Notes under the pieces: model-generated
Told to the model about the DNA's origin: nothing
What the model saw: the letters and a program-made list of their open reading frames with translations, nothing else
The model's database searches: none
Program-made: the position numbers and the translations under genes
In this document: piece after piece, positions 36,184 to 48,230 of the stretch
How the letters are laid out: every line of letters starts with the position of its first letter
Position numbering within the stretch: position 1 is the stretch's first letter
Assembly (NCBI RefSeq): GCF_004027225.2
Contig: NC_044277.2
Coordinates: 140,611,057-140,675,056 of the forward strand
DNA length: 64,000 nucleotides
Source: Strigops habroptila
Taxonomy: Eukaryota > Chordata > Aves > Psittaciformes > Psittacidae
Direction: 5' to 3'

Positions 36184-36954
36184 GCCTGGGAAGGAAACAA
36201 AGACAGCCATTCAAAGTCATTGAAGAACAGCCGTAGTACTAAGTGGCTGCGCTGAGAAAATAAACCCATCAGATTTAGATTTTAAAGGGTTCAAGGGTGA
36301 AATGAAATATTATTTGCTTAAATACAGAAAGCACTTTCATTAAAAACAAGTCTCACAGGAGATCACAGCCCAGCATTTCAGCTTTGATAGACTTTGCTCT
36401 TTTTTTCCCCACCGCTGAGCACAGTGTTTTATTAAGATTATAAAATTAGGCCTTTCAGCAATTCTAATAGGGTATTTTTTGACATAAACTACCATTTTTT
36501 ATAATAGTACACAAGCAGGAGAAACGATCTGGGAAGCACTGGAAAGCTCTCCCAGTGTACCCATAGGCTGCATGGGCACCTCATTTTGGGGGCTACCGAC
36601 AAACCCAGCGAGCTCCTGTTTTTCCAGCTCAGCAGCCAGAACTGGGGCTGACATGAACATGAACTGTAGGAGCTTATTTAACACTCAGGCAAATTTAAAA
36701 CCCATACTGAACTATTTATTTTGTGTATTCGCCTTTCACTGCACCACATGCTAACATCGAGTACTTCTAACTGCTGGAAGGAACAAACAGAAATTGCTGC
36801 CATCACCTGAAGGTGAAAGTCGGCTGTTCAGCCTGTGATGCACTTCATGAGATGACACCATCAGACTCCTTAATGACAAGCAGGGGTGCTTGATTTTCAG
36901 TAGCAGTGCTACATCATGGCATGGAAAATAGCTTGGAAATTGCTTTAGAAGAGC

Positions 36955-37102
36955 ATAAATTGGGATGCCCCATCCCTGGAAGTGTTCAAGGCCAGGCTGG
37001 ATGGAGCTTTGAGCAACCTGGTCTAGTGGCAGGGGGTTGGAACAAGATGAGCTTTAAAATCCCTTCCAACCCAAACCACTCTATGGTTCTATGAGTCTAT
37101 GA
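36955..37102 (+). mobile_element. CR1 LINE 3' fragment
   Basis: Matches the last 150 bp of CR1: GATGCCCCATCCCTGGAAGT, TTCAAGGCCAGGCTGGATGG, GGTTGGAACAAGATGA, and a terminus with degenerate TCTATGGTTCTATGAG units. It points rightward. Confidence 0.95.
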
Positions 37103-39081
37103 TAAAGTGTGATGGGTTCAAGTTAGAAACAGGGAGTACAATAAATGCCCCAAAGGTACCTCTGAAGCGTGATGTTCCTGAGAAATTCTTTAACAAAGGG
37201 AACTGAGAATGATCTGCCTCCACGTATCATACTTGGAGAAGCATGGGGATAGTCTATTAGGTCACCCTGCAGCGGATATTAAGCATTAACCTATTTCAAA
37301 TGTTATGTGTATTTACCCACAGAAACTGAATAGGTCAAACAGGTTTCTGGCTCACAACAGAAGACGAAACAGTGTCTTGTTCTGTATGTGAATAGCTGCT
37401 CATGTAAATCAGGGGGTATGTGTGTGCAAGGATTATTGGGACTGTTTTGTTGTTGCCTCCTATTTCTAAAGAATATGTTACCCCATGAAACAAACCCTGG
37501 AGTGAAAGGTATCGAGCTTTAGAACAAGGTTACAATGAACAATGAGACTACCACAGAGAACACACAGTTTGTGTTTTTGCAGAAAACAAGTTTAATAAAA
37601 CAGACTTTTTGTATGTTGGGTTGACAAATTCATACTCCTCCTTACCATAGTGCCCGAACTAGAAACAAGGTCTTGCTTGTCCTCTGCTCAATGAAAAAAA
37701 GCCAATGCTAGCCTGCATCAACAGGTTGTCCTCTCCTAATGTACGTGTGAGCCTCCCATACATCTCTTAACATTCTTCATGGTGTTGGTTGTGTACTTTT
37801 TGCTACGAAAGGAATGTAGGGTTACTTCTGTAGGAAGCCCACATGAACAGAAATATTAGGATGTGTCTAATGAAACCACATTTGTCTCCTTTCATTTGCA
37901 TTCCCATGCTACTGCTGATCTTGTATATGCCCTGGCTCTCTCCTATGTTTATTTCCCTGCCAGTAATCATACATCCAGGATGCTATTTAAGTAATTTCTA
38001 CTGCCACCTTCAATCAATCAGATGAGTTAGGATGACGAAGAAAACTTTCAAGAAATACCTCATCAGTCCAGCGTTACCTTGATCGTTTGATCTCTGCGTT
38101 TCTCCTCTTTGCTTTACACATCCAGTGTTCTATGTCATACAAGAAAACAGCCAGCTAACACCTAAGAGCATACAGCCAGTCTATCTTGGGGTTTGGGAGG
38201 AAGGGAAAACCCACCAGAGAAAAACCCACCTTGAGTCCAAGAGCAGATGGCTGCTTTCAGAAATCAAAACTGAACAGCATTTTGGTTTGGCTTAAGCCAA
38301 GGGACTGTACACGGCCACCAGCTTTGTGCTGACCTCCATGAACACGACACAGTTTTTGGGTGGAAAGCACTCTGCCATGACCTGCTCCCCTCAAACTAAC
38401 ATCACACTGGCGTTATTGTACAAGGGAGGAGGCAGGGAATAGCCTGCACTTCAGACCTGAAACACATGGCACATGTTACAGGGCCACTGTAGACAGGGTT
38501 GTTTTGAGCACGCTTTGCTGTCTCTTTACGCCCAGTAATTTCTGATGGGTTGCTTAAGCAATGCAAAATCAAACGTTTTCTCTATTTTAAGGACAGCAGC
38601 TATTGGTTCCACTTCTGGATAGCTCCACCGTTTATTTTTGGCGCTTTTTCATTCATCGCAATACACCTAGGGCTGCTTTAGTGTCACTTTAAGGAGTCTG
38701 GCGTCTTTCCTGGTATGTACTGCATCTTTTACAGAGAACTTGTCATCATGTGTCTAGGCAGAGAAGGATCAGAACTAGTCACAGGCAAGAACCACAGACA
38801 CAACTGTCATAGAGAACTACACATGGATAATGCAGAAGCTTTTTTTAACTATTTGCCGTGGCTTAATAACAGTTACCTGTTCCTTAATATCCACATGGCA
38901 TGCAAACAGGCAGCGATCGTGTTGCTGACAGCACTGCCCTGTGCCTGCTGAAGCACTGCTCTGCACTGCACAGCAAGGTAAGGTCTTGGGGCCAGACCCA
39001 CAGAGATATTTAGGGGCCTAACTTCTATTTCAGACTTCAGTGGGAGGCTGGTGCCTAAATAGGAGTTGAGCACCTGATTAC

Positions 39082-39327
39082 CTTTGCAGGTCTGGGCTTG
39101 GGTGGAGGCAGCCCGGAGTGCTGCACATTCTGCGGGAAGCTCCGCTGCTCTCCGGCCGGCGGTTGAACCGTGGTACGGTGCAACCCTGGTGTTGTGAAGT
39201 AGCCGTTCTCTGACTGGTGACGGCCTGATTCACAACACCAGCTGCTGCACGGCACCCGAGGGGGCCCCCAGCCGGGCTCCTCTGCACTCAGCCCTCCGCC
39301 GGGATCCATCTTCCATACTGCTGTGTG
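39082..39327 (-). CDS. Candidate coding exon, unrecognised protein (copy 1)
   Basis: Reading leftward, a branch-point-like CCTAAC and a pyrimidine tract (CACTTTGCTTTCCAG) give a strong acceptor ending at 39328. A good donor AAAG|GTAATC ends the exon at 39082. The 246-bp exon is markedly richer in GC and CpG than its surroundings and is open in one frame throughout: HTAVWKMDPGGGLSAEEPG at the start, SENGYFTTPGLHRTT in the middle and SGLPPPKPRPAK at the donor. The internal ATG at 39309 has a strong context (AAGATGG), so it could be the first coding exon of a gene, with a 5' untranslated exon to the right. The protein is Pro/Ser/Gly rich with no domain I recognise. In the second copy one extra G breaks this frame and opens another, so the true frame is unsettled. 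A non-coding RNA exon is an alternative. Confidence 0.4.
39186..39241. other. Stem-loop inside the candidate exon
   Basis: CTGGTGTTGTGAA (39186-39198) is perfectly complementary to TTCACAACACCAG (39229-39241). Inside, GCCGT (39202-39206) pairs with ACGGC (39220-39224) across a 13-base loop. A further five pairs (GTGCA with TGCAC) can form outside. Thirteen perfect pairs at this spacing are unlikely by chance. The structure could be an RNA element, a trace of a palindromic insertion, or a coincidence of the GC-rich exon. The same sequence is at 61569-61624. Confidence 0.65.
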
Positions 39328-42300
39328 CTGGAAAGCAAAGTGACAGGGTTAGGTCCATCGGTACCACAAGCTATATACCCCTGCCTATTTAAAATACAGA
39401 AGTGTGAAGGATGTATGTCTCCAAGGGGAAAAAAGTATAACGAAATAAAAGTGGCAAACTGGCTCTGCGCTCAAGATGTACTGTTTCACAGAGGTGGTCC
39501 CTGCAGCACCATGCCGGTAACGTATACAGCTGTGCTCCTGCTGTTCATTTCCTGTGTTCATCTCAGGAGGGTTGGAGGCTGGCAGGCAGGGGAAGCAACC
39601 TAGAAACTCAGCCAAGCCCTCAGAGACACGGGAGAAACAGACTGCTTTCTCACAGACCCCAGCACATTACCAAAAGGAGAGCAGTGCCCCAGAGACTGTG
39701 TGGCTTCCCAAGCGCGGCACCACTACTAACCCTCCTGCCTGTGTCCTGTCTGCTCCTGTGAGGTGGGTGAGACACCAAAGCATGCGCGGTCTCTTCCCAG
39801 AAGCTGCCCAGTGTGTTGGCATTCAGGAAGGTGCCCCCACCCCACAAAAATCCTGCTGGGACCCATGAATGTGCCAGTCTGCAGAGGGCCCTTCATCCCC
39901 CTCTAAAGCGCACATCCCTCAAGGAGCTCACAGAACCTGCGGAACACAACCCAGTGCTGACCAGGAAAGTTGATCTTTTAAAATCACACAGGGAGTTACA
40001 GATTCTGGGACTTTCAGGGAAAAAGAAGTCTCCCTCTTCTGGGCAGGGCCGACACTGGAGAGCACCTGACCTGCACTGATCATGGTAGCCTGCACACAGT
40101 GGGTGTCACAGGCAGCGCAAGAGTTCAGTGTTGCTGCAGCGCTACAGGAATGGCTTGGGGGAGGGCATGGGTCCCACAGACAAAAAAAGGTGGAAATAGC
40201 CACTGTTTCTCCCCAGTTTCCCTCAAAATGCCGCACTGGTGGTACAATGACTCGCTTGGTTGGGTTGTTCTTAAGGTTTTTCCAACAACTCCTTATTGGG
40301 CTAATTCATCTGGGCACATGCAAAAAAAAGAAGCAAATAATAATTTTCATCCCATGTATTACAGACTTTCCTCAGCAACCAAAACTCAAAAGGAAGCAGA
40401 GTTTCTGTGAATCAGCTTGGGACTGTCCCTGGGATGATGAGGACCCACTGCAGGAGTCCTTATGCAAACCAGACAGAAAGTAAGTCATGTGAAGCCTAGC
40501 AAAGCTCCAGGGAGAAACTGCTGTTTCTTAATAGTTCTCCTGAAATGGGTTAGATGTGGAGGCAAAAATTCTCACCCTGCTGATGAAGGAAGTGTCCTCC
40601 ACATGCCCACTTCCCAATTGAATCCAAAGGAAACTTCATACATTGTCTTTCTCCTGCAGGGAGGGAAGATGTGGTCATGTTTAGTCCCTGAGCAGAAGAG
40701 CGATTAACATATGCACTAACAGATGATATCCCAGAGAGACAGGTTATGCAATTGAGTTGCTGTAGGAAATGGAGCTAAGTTTCTTGACACCTGCGCATGT
40801 GTGCACATTTGTAAAGCCTCAGTCATGTTGTACTAACAGAGCTTTTATTTAAAGAGCAGTTTTCAGAATTTTAACACGTTGAAAAAAAGCCAATGCTATT
40901 TATATTTTATGCGTATCTATTATTCAGCCTTCAACCCTGAAAGGAAGAGCCTGAAAGCTGAACTTGTGTTGTGGCTGGTGCTGATCAATGGTGACATGAT
41001 AATGCCAGATGAAGGTGAAACCTCTCCCCTGAGCAGATCTTTCACGCATGTGGTAGCACTGAGCGCACTTGACAAAGCACATTGTGTCACACGCAGACTA
41101 ATGCCAAACACTTTTCGTACGTTCTCTGTTCCCTGGGAACACTAAAGTCTGCCCGGGTACTGTGGGTGGGAGAAGAAAAACAAATGATAGGAGCCTTTTT
41201 CAAGGTTGTTTAAATTCTTCTGTAACCTTTCATGCGATCTGCACTGAAGTGTATCAGACTACTTAAAATAAGCAGGCTACTGTATATGCACTGCTTGCTC
41301 CCTGGAAGAAGCCAATTTAAAAGCTTCTTCAAGTTAAAAAACAGTATTATATGTCACAGAAGTGAGAAATGAACCCTTAATCTACTTTCTATCCCCTTAA
41401 TGTACCAGAGATGGAGGTTGGTTTTCTGCTTCTTTACCCCCTCGGTCAAATAGTCCGACATAGTCTTAGAGTATGTCTGAGCTGAAATTTTAATATTCTA
41501 CCATTTTTTTACTTAGTGTGATTTTATTCAGTCATCTACTGGCAACAGCTTTCATGTTCGGCAACGCTACGTGATTTGAAAGCTTTCTTACAATTTCAGC
41601 TAGGTTACACATATGGAAGTGTACAATCATCTCCTGAACAGCTGAGTAACCAGCAGCTAGGGAACTGCATTCCCCCGTGCTGTCCGGCTGGCTGGGTCTA
41701 GAAGCCTTGAGGAAAACCACTGAAACCAAATATTTACTTTAGGATGACACTAGTGCATTAGAAGAAGGATCTCATCTCCTATAAAGAGAAAACTAAACTT
41801 CTCATTTTGGGGAGGGAAACACCAACACAACTCCCCTCCCCCCCCCAACAGTGCAGATAACCCTGCCTAGGAATTAGCTTTTATGTATATATGATTGATA
41901 TGTAGAAACAGGAAAGTGTAATGAGAAACTGTGCCAACAAGCTGATTTTTGCATGCTGGGTTTCCAGGCGGTGAGCAGGACTCAGGCATGGGGTCAGCAC
42001 AGAACTTGGGACATCAACTTCAACCCCACCCTGCAAGGTTATTACCACCCTTAATATCCCATGCAAATAGATTTCCTTGCTTTGGTCACAGCAGTCTATT
42101 AATTCAGCCCTCTTGTCTGGTACATCTTTATCCTCTGCAGGTTAATCCTGCCAAATTCCTTTGCTGTAGTACATGTCACACAGCATATAATATCCAACAA
42201 TGCAATTTTGCTAATCCTGTTTTATCAGCTTTGTTGCCCTGTCTGGTCAATCCAATAGCGAAAAACTGCACATAAGGTTTTTGCCAAGATCTCCCTCTCT

Positions 42301-45300
42301 TTTGCCCCCTTCCCTCCCCCCTTTTGTATGGTTTCAATTAAACGGTTTGAGAGCAGAACATAGCATTTGGATATCTGCCAATGTCCTTCAGAAGCAGAAT
42401 GTCAAGGCACTTAATTATATAGGTCTCCCAATTCTTTTAGGCGCCCCACCTACTCAGTCGGCTGAATTTACTAAACGCAAGTGTAAAAAATCAGCTCAAA
42501 CCTCTTAAAACCACTCTCCATGCATTAAGGATTTGGAAGATGGCTGAACAGCGATGCAGTTATCGCCCATTATCTTACTAAAAGATTAAACAAATGAGTA
42601 TAGACTGTCTCATTAACAGTTCTTTGTTGTCTTGTTTACTGTTTAGTGGACTCATTAACATTAATTATTAGAAGAGGAACATCAATTATTGCAATAACCT
42701 TTGTCAAGCCTAGCAAACTGACTACTAAACAGAAAAGGGATCCACGTTTATCAAGCAGGACTTGCATGGATGGAATGAAGAAAAAGAAAAGACCCCTGAA
42801 ATCTTGGACATTGCTCTAAGACAGTAAAGATCCAGCATTGCTTGTTAATTCTGGCATCAGCAGAGCATCCTGGTCAAGACCTCCAGACCACGAATAAAAG
42901 GTTAAGTAAATTCTGAGTTTAACTCCACAAGACTTGCTTACCCAGCTCTAAGTGGCGAGATGTGAACAAAGGGATCCCTACTTCCTCTGGCGCTCACCAG
43001 GCTGTATTTATTACACTAATTACTTGAACGCAGGGAACAGCCCTTTCTCTCCCTCGTCATCAGCGCAGTACATAAGCTTGTATAAATATAACACAGGCTA
43101 CAGCACTGATTTCAGGATTCTCCATCAGCACGCTGCTAGAGCTAACTGCTTTACTGCCTCAGGTGAAGGGCATTTTTACACTGTGACAAGATATTATGGC
43201 TTGGGCTCCCCCCTCCTCCTTCCTCTGATTCCTTTTTCTTTTTTGAGAAACCCAGTCCCAGATGGAGATAGCCTCTGCCTGAGCAGAGATTCAGTGTTCT
43301 ACATGTTCTATCAGCATTTTAAACACACCATATATTTCAGCAGCTCTGACAGGAGTTAAAATATCAGCAGTAGCACATCCATTATTTAAAATACCAAGAG
43401 GAAGAAGGCTGAGTCACTAAGCTGGATCTGTCACCTCTGACACTGTTTCTCAGCCTAAATACAAGCGCCAGCCTGTGCTGAAGAACGAAACAAACTGTTT
43501 CAAAAGAACCCTGAGCCAAATCCAGGGCTCGTAAGATTATATACAAATAGAAACAAGGGCAGCTAAGCGCTGCACTTTCTGCAGATGCTTCCACTGCTAC
43601 ATGCTGTGAGAGCGAATACGCAGACAGCTCCTTATGCCAGCCAGGTTTTAAAGTAAAAGCCCTGGCAGTTTCTGAATGCTGCCCTGTGACAGCCACCCCA
43701 TGCTCGGCATCACCAGGAGCCTTCCTCCTTGCCCCACCATCCAGTGCAGCCCACCAAACACCTTCCCCTTGCTGCCCCTTGCAGCGCATTGACTCTGCCT
43801 GGATCTCCCTGCTAATTAAAATCTGAAACAATTAAGCTGTTTGCTAAATTAGCAATTCTGGCCCCACAGCCTCCTGGCCGGAGAGAGGTCCGCAGAGACA
43901 GTGTAGCCTGTTACCTCGGCGTGAATTTGTGCTGACAGGACAGTCCATCCGTCTTCACGTCTTTAGACAGCTGTGCTTACCTAGCAGAATGTAAACATCT
44001 CTGAACTTTGCTTACTGGATAAAAGGAAGCATTAGTTTCCTATTGCATTTCCTCCTACGAGATCAATCATACACGCGGGCTAGACACAGCATCCTTATGT
44101 TTGTAATTAATCTCGTAAAGGAGTAACATCTCCCCTCAATCGATTGCTATATTTGTATGCAGCCTTCCTGCAAGAGAGGTAGTAGAAGAAGAAAATAAAA
44201 GCCAGTAGCAGAATAATAATCAGCTGATCCCTTAATAAAGGCTTGTACGTTGCTATATATGCACAGCAAGATGTTTTTTTAGTGAGCTGATTCTCTGTTG
44301 GGAAAATCACCCTTGTAATCAGTGTTGATCATTATCACTGGGGACTTCAGGATTGCTTTTAGATGTCCTGAGGAACTTTGTTTCATCATGGGAAAATTCA
44401 AAAGAATGTTTCAGTCTTTTTTCTGGTGTTTTCACCAAAAACAATACATATGTACTTCAAATTAATCTTCCAGATGCTTGACTGTTTCTTGATAAGTGTT
44501 ACCAATTGCAGACAACAAAACTGAACACCACAAAGTTTGTACACTGCCTTGTTTGCGCGCAGGAGACTGCTTCCCACCAATGCATCTGTTCATGAAGGAT
44601 GTCTCGTTCATGTTTTCCTTACTGTGCATGGGAATGTTCAAAATCTAGACTAAGGAAATATTTGTTAATAACCAAACCCCTACAGCACAACCCCCTAGAT
44701 GATCTACTTCATGAAGAATAATTTCTTGCCCTCTCAGGGAAAGAGGTGTGTGCAAAGTTACTGCCTTTCTGAGGTTAACCAAGACTCAAACTAGTGGGCA
44801 GAGGGACCCAAAGCAGAGTGCTTAAAAAGGGAAAGCAAGCACTCTTCAGCAGTTCCTAGGACCCAGGTCTGACTCTTGCTACTGGTTTAGATCTGTCCAT
44901 TTCATTGCACAAAATGCATTGAGCTCACTGACATTTACATTGGGCCAGCATATTCTTTATAATTGAGAAAATAAACAGTCTCTGAGACATGTTTAGATGA
45001 AACTTACGCTTCTGATAGGCCACCGTACTAGTCTAGGGTGTCACTGTCCATTTTGATTTAAAAGAATAATACAAAGATTTGCTTGCTGAATGCAATGTTG
45101 AGACAAGTCAGAGCCTTTCCCCCATTATCCGAGTAGCAGCAGGACAGGGCTGCTGCCATTCATGACAGAGCTCAATCGGTGGTACTTCACACAAAGAGCT
45201 TTACAGGCTTGGAAACTAGGGTCTAATGCTTATGTGATCAAATATGCAGTAGTATTGAACTGTACATGCCTCAGAGGAGGAAATCCCACCCCGTTTTAGG

Positions 45301-47582
45301 AAACTAATTTACAACAATAGAGAACAGCGCAAGTAAAAAACCCCTTTAAAATAAAATGCAAGCATGGTATTATCTACCCAATTGCTAACACTACAGCCAC
45401 ATCAGCAGAGCCTGTGAAGACTTGGAGGTGTCCTTCTGCCCACCAGCATCCCCACTGTTGAGCAGATAACAACATGGTCCGTGCTAAATGCCCCTGCTGC
45501 GCTACAGGCTCTTTTTGGACAGAGGCTGATTGGTTTTATTTTGTACTATTCCTTTCTAATTTAAACATCTTTTAGCTCTAAAAAATAAAGTTTTGCCTTA
45601 AATGAAAAAGGACCTCAAATATGCAAAAATAAGTGTACCATTTTCTTTCAATGTACTTCAATAATACAGCCTTCATACAGATATTTTAGATATGATTTTC
45701 ATAAAGAATTGGATGCCAATGCATCCATTTTAGAAAACGCTTTATAGGAAAATACATCTATGTAATAACGAGCTGGCTTTCATCTGAGAAATTTAAGACC
45801 CATTACCAGATTGCCTGTTCATTGTTTAGAAGAATTACCAGCAAAACCAAGGGACAAATCACTGGTTTGGATCTTCCCACCTCTGTTCACCTGATCCCTG
45901 CATGACAAAGGCACAGCCCTTGGACTGATGGTGCTGGCACCCAACCTGAAATGATGGACAACTTCAGGAAGAGCATTCAGGCACCCATCCCTTGCCTCTT
46001 CCTCCCTTCCCAGCTGCCATGAAGGGCATCCTACCTCACCACCAACCAGCACAGAGATTTTCGCAGCTGCAAGGTGAGCAGAGGCTCGGACACCTGTATC
46101 ACTCTTTGGATGCCTCCTCTCTGCCCCTCCTTTATCACAGATGAAAAGCATAGAGGTGGCAGCAATTCGGTAAGAAGCATCCCACCTAGCCCATCTTCTG
46201 AACCCAGCACAATTGAGCATCATTCTCACTGATGTAGGAGAGAGCTACTCCTTGCTTTTCCTGCTTGCTCAGTCTCTGGGTTTTTGACAGTCCGGGGTGA
46301 AAAAAAACAGTATGAGTTGCTCTGTCTCTTAACAAGATGCTCTTCTTAAACATTGATCGCTAAAATTAAGGCACTGTTCAAAATGCTCAGTGTTGATAAG
46401 GTGCAGAGAAGATACAGTCTGGCCACAAGCCATTGGCAATATTAAATACAAACGTGGCAAGTATTCAACTAAAGGACAAATTGTAAGCCCAGGGCTGCGT
46501 ACTGAGTGGCTAACCCACGCCTTCTCACTGTGCCTGTTTAACAAGGGGACTTCAAGACACTTGGCTGACTTGATGTCTTGCCAATTGCTTCAGGCTGGAA
46601 ATCTTAGAAGATGAGATTTTCCTGTGGCATTTGACTTTTCTGCCTGAAACCCAGAGAGCTCAGAGGAGCAGATGGAATGGAGGTGAAGTAACCCATTCAA
46701 AATGATAATACACTCACTGCACGTCCAGAGTAAAACTTATATAGAGTGCAAAAGGAAGGGAATTTTCCTATTCCCTCAGGTACCTTCAGCTCTTGTCCAC
46801 CATACCAAGTGGGACAATGGCATGGTAATGGTAATAGCCAAGTCGTAGTCTGGGGATAGGGAGAGCCAACATATGGCTGTGCTAACAGATAAAGCTGTAG
46901 GAGTTGGAGATTTTCTTCAGTGTTGTGGCGTGGTGCCTCTCCTCAGGGAACACTGCTATAAATCTTCAGTGGAATGGGAAGGATAGTCAGCATGTGGGAC
47001 AGGATCTCAGAGATCAGCAAGGATGATGTAGGTCAGGACAGAGATGCACCAGCACAGTTTAATGGGCAAGGTTTCCACAATGATGTACCATGTCTCCCCC
47101 AGCCAGAGATACCAGCTGTCCATTACCATATGAGCAAGAAAACAACATATAAGCATCAAAAGACATAAATGAGACATTCAGGTCTATGAACTTACACAAA
47201 TACAGTCTTTTTAGTAAAGGGGATTAGACATGTTTGAACCTTACATGGTTAAAATGATGGAAAGCATGTCCTTTACACACTTTCAAATTACATTGAGATC
47301 AGAAATACCAGAAAAGTTGACTGCGGTCTGATAGTGCTCCTTCTTAGGAAAAAATAGACCTCAAACTCCTCCAGATTCTATCTGCTGTTTGTTACGCTTC
47401 TTTCACAAGTGGTTTCCCTTCTGTTCCCAGACCTACAGAGACACGCATTTCCCAAAGCAGGCAGGAAGACAATAATAATTAACAGAATTACTCAGTTCTG
47501 TTGAAGCCAGATAAAAACCACGATCAGCATAAGAATTCAAAATTATATCCCTAATGAAACGTAGTTTCTGGTCCCAGCTATT

Positions 47583-47690
47583 TTTTTCCTAAAACAAACA
47601 GACAAACCCAAACCACCCCAAAACCCCCCAAATCCCAAATATTCTCAAACAAACCAAACAAAAAAAAACCCAAAAAACAACAGCCCAAAG
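47583..47690. repeat. A/C-rich low-complexity tract
   Basis: The plus strand is dominated by A and C, with repeated AAACCC and AACAAACC units. It is the strand mirror of the T/G tract near 19.3 kb. Confidence 0.85.
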
Positions 47691-48177
47691 CAACTCTTAA
47701 GGATAAGTATGCCAGAGCTTCCCTTTCCTCTGCAGAGACCATACTGCAAGCTATGTCAGTGCAAGCCAGCTGCACAAAGCCATCCCCTCTTTTGTTACCA
47801 AACCAGTGAAAAAGAGGAATCAAAGTGCAAGTACTTCAGAGATTTCCCATTAAAGCTGCAAACTTGACAGAGAATCACATATGGTCAGTCATACCACAAA
47901 TGTGAAGCCACAGTCCTAAATCCAGCTGGTCTCCTTTATCACAACAGGATGTGTCTGTCTAGCAGTAGTCACTGAAAGAACGAAGTAATCTAAGATCTGG
48001 AAGATAACAAGTTGGAAGGGGGCATGTTTGAGGATTTCAGCTTAATTAATAGCAATGGATTTTATTATCCTCTGCCTCCAGTTTTGCTCTTAATTCTTTT
48101 TCAGACTTGCTCTCCATTAATGAACAAAATATAATCAGGAAATCTAAGCATAAGACAGTTTAATTAAGCAATTTTTT

Positions 48178-48230
48178 GGGGGGGAGAAAAAACAACCAAC
48201 CAACCAACAAACCCACAACAAAAAACCAAG
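48178..48230. repeat. G run followed by (CCAA)n A/C tract
   Basis: Seven G and a short A run are followed by CAACCAACCAACCAACAAAC and further A/C-rich sequence. Confidence 0.85.

Larger units (their letters stand above)
29322..41616 (+). repeat. Large direct repeat, copy 1 (at least 12.3 kb)
   Basis: This block recurs in the same orientation at 51689-64000. The offset between copies is 22367 at the left end and drifts to 22384 at the right end through small insertions and deletions only. The right limit given here is just the partner of the window edge; the match may continue. It contains a CR1 fragment, a short GATG/GACA repeat, a poly-C run and the exon-like island at 39082-39327. Because copy 2 starts immediately after a 100-N gap, an assembly duplication is the likeliest explanation. 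Confidence 0.97.

Noticed and set aside
43382-43831. 149-codon minus-strand open frame
   Set aside because: It begins at TTG rather than ATG, has no recognisable domain or convincing splice context, and is compatible with chance in a window of this size.
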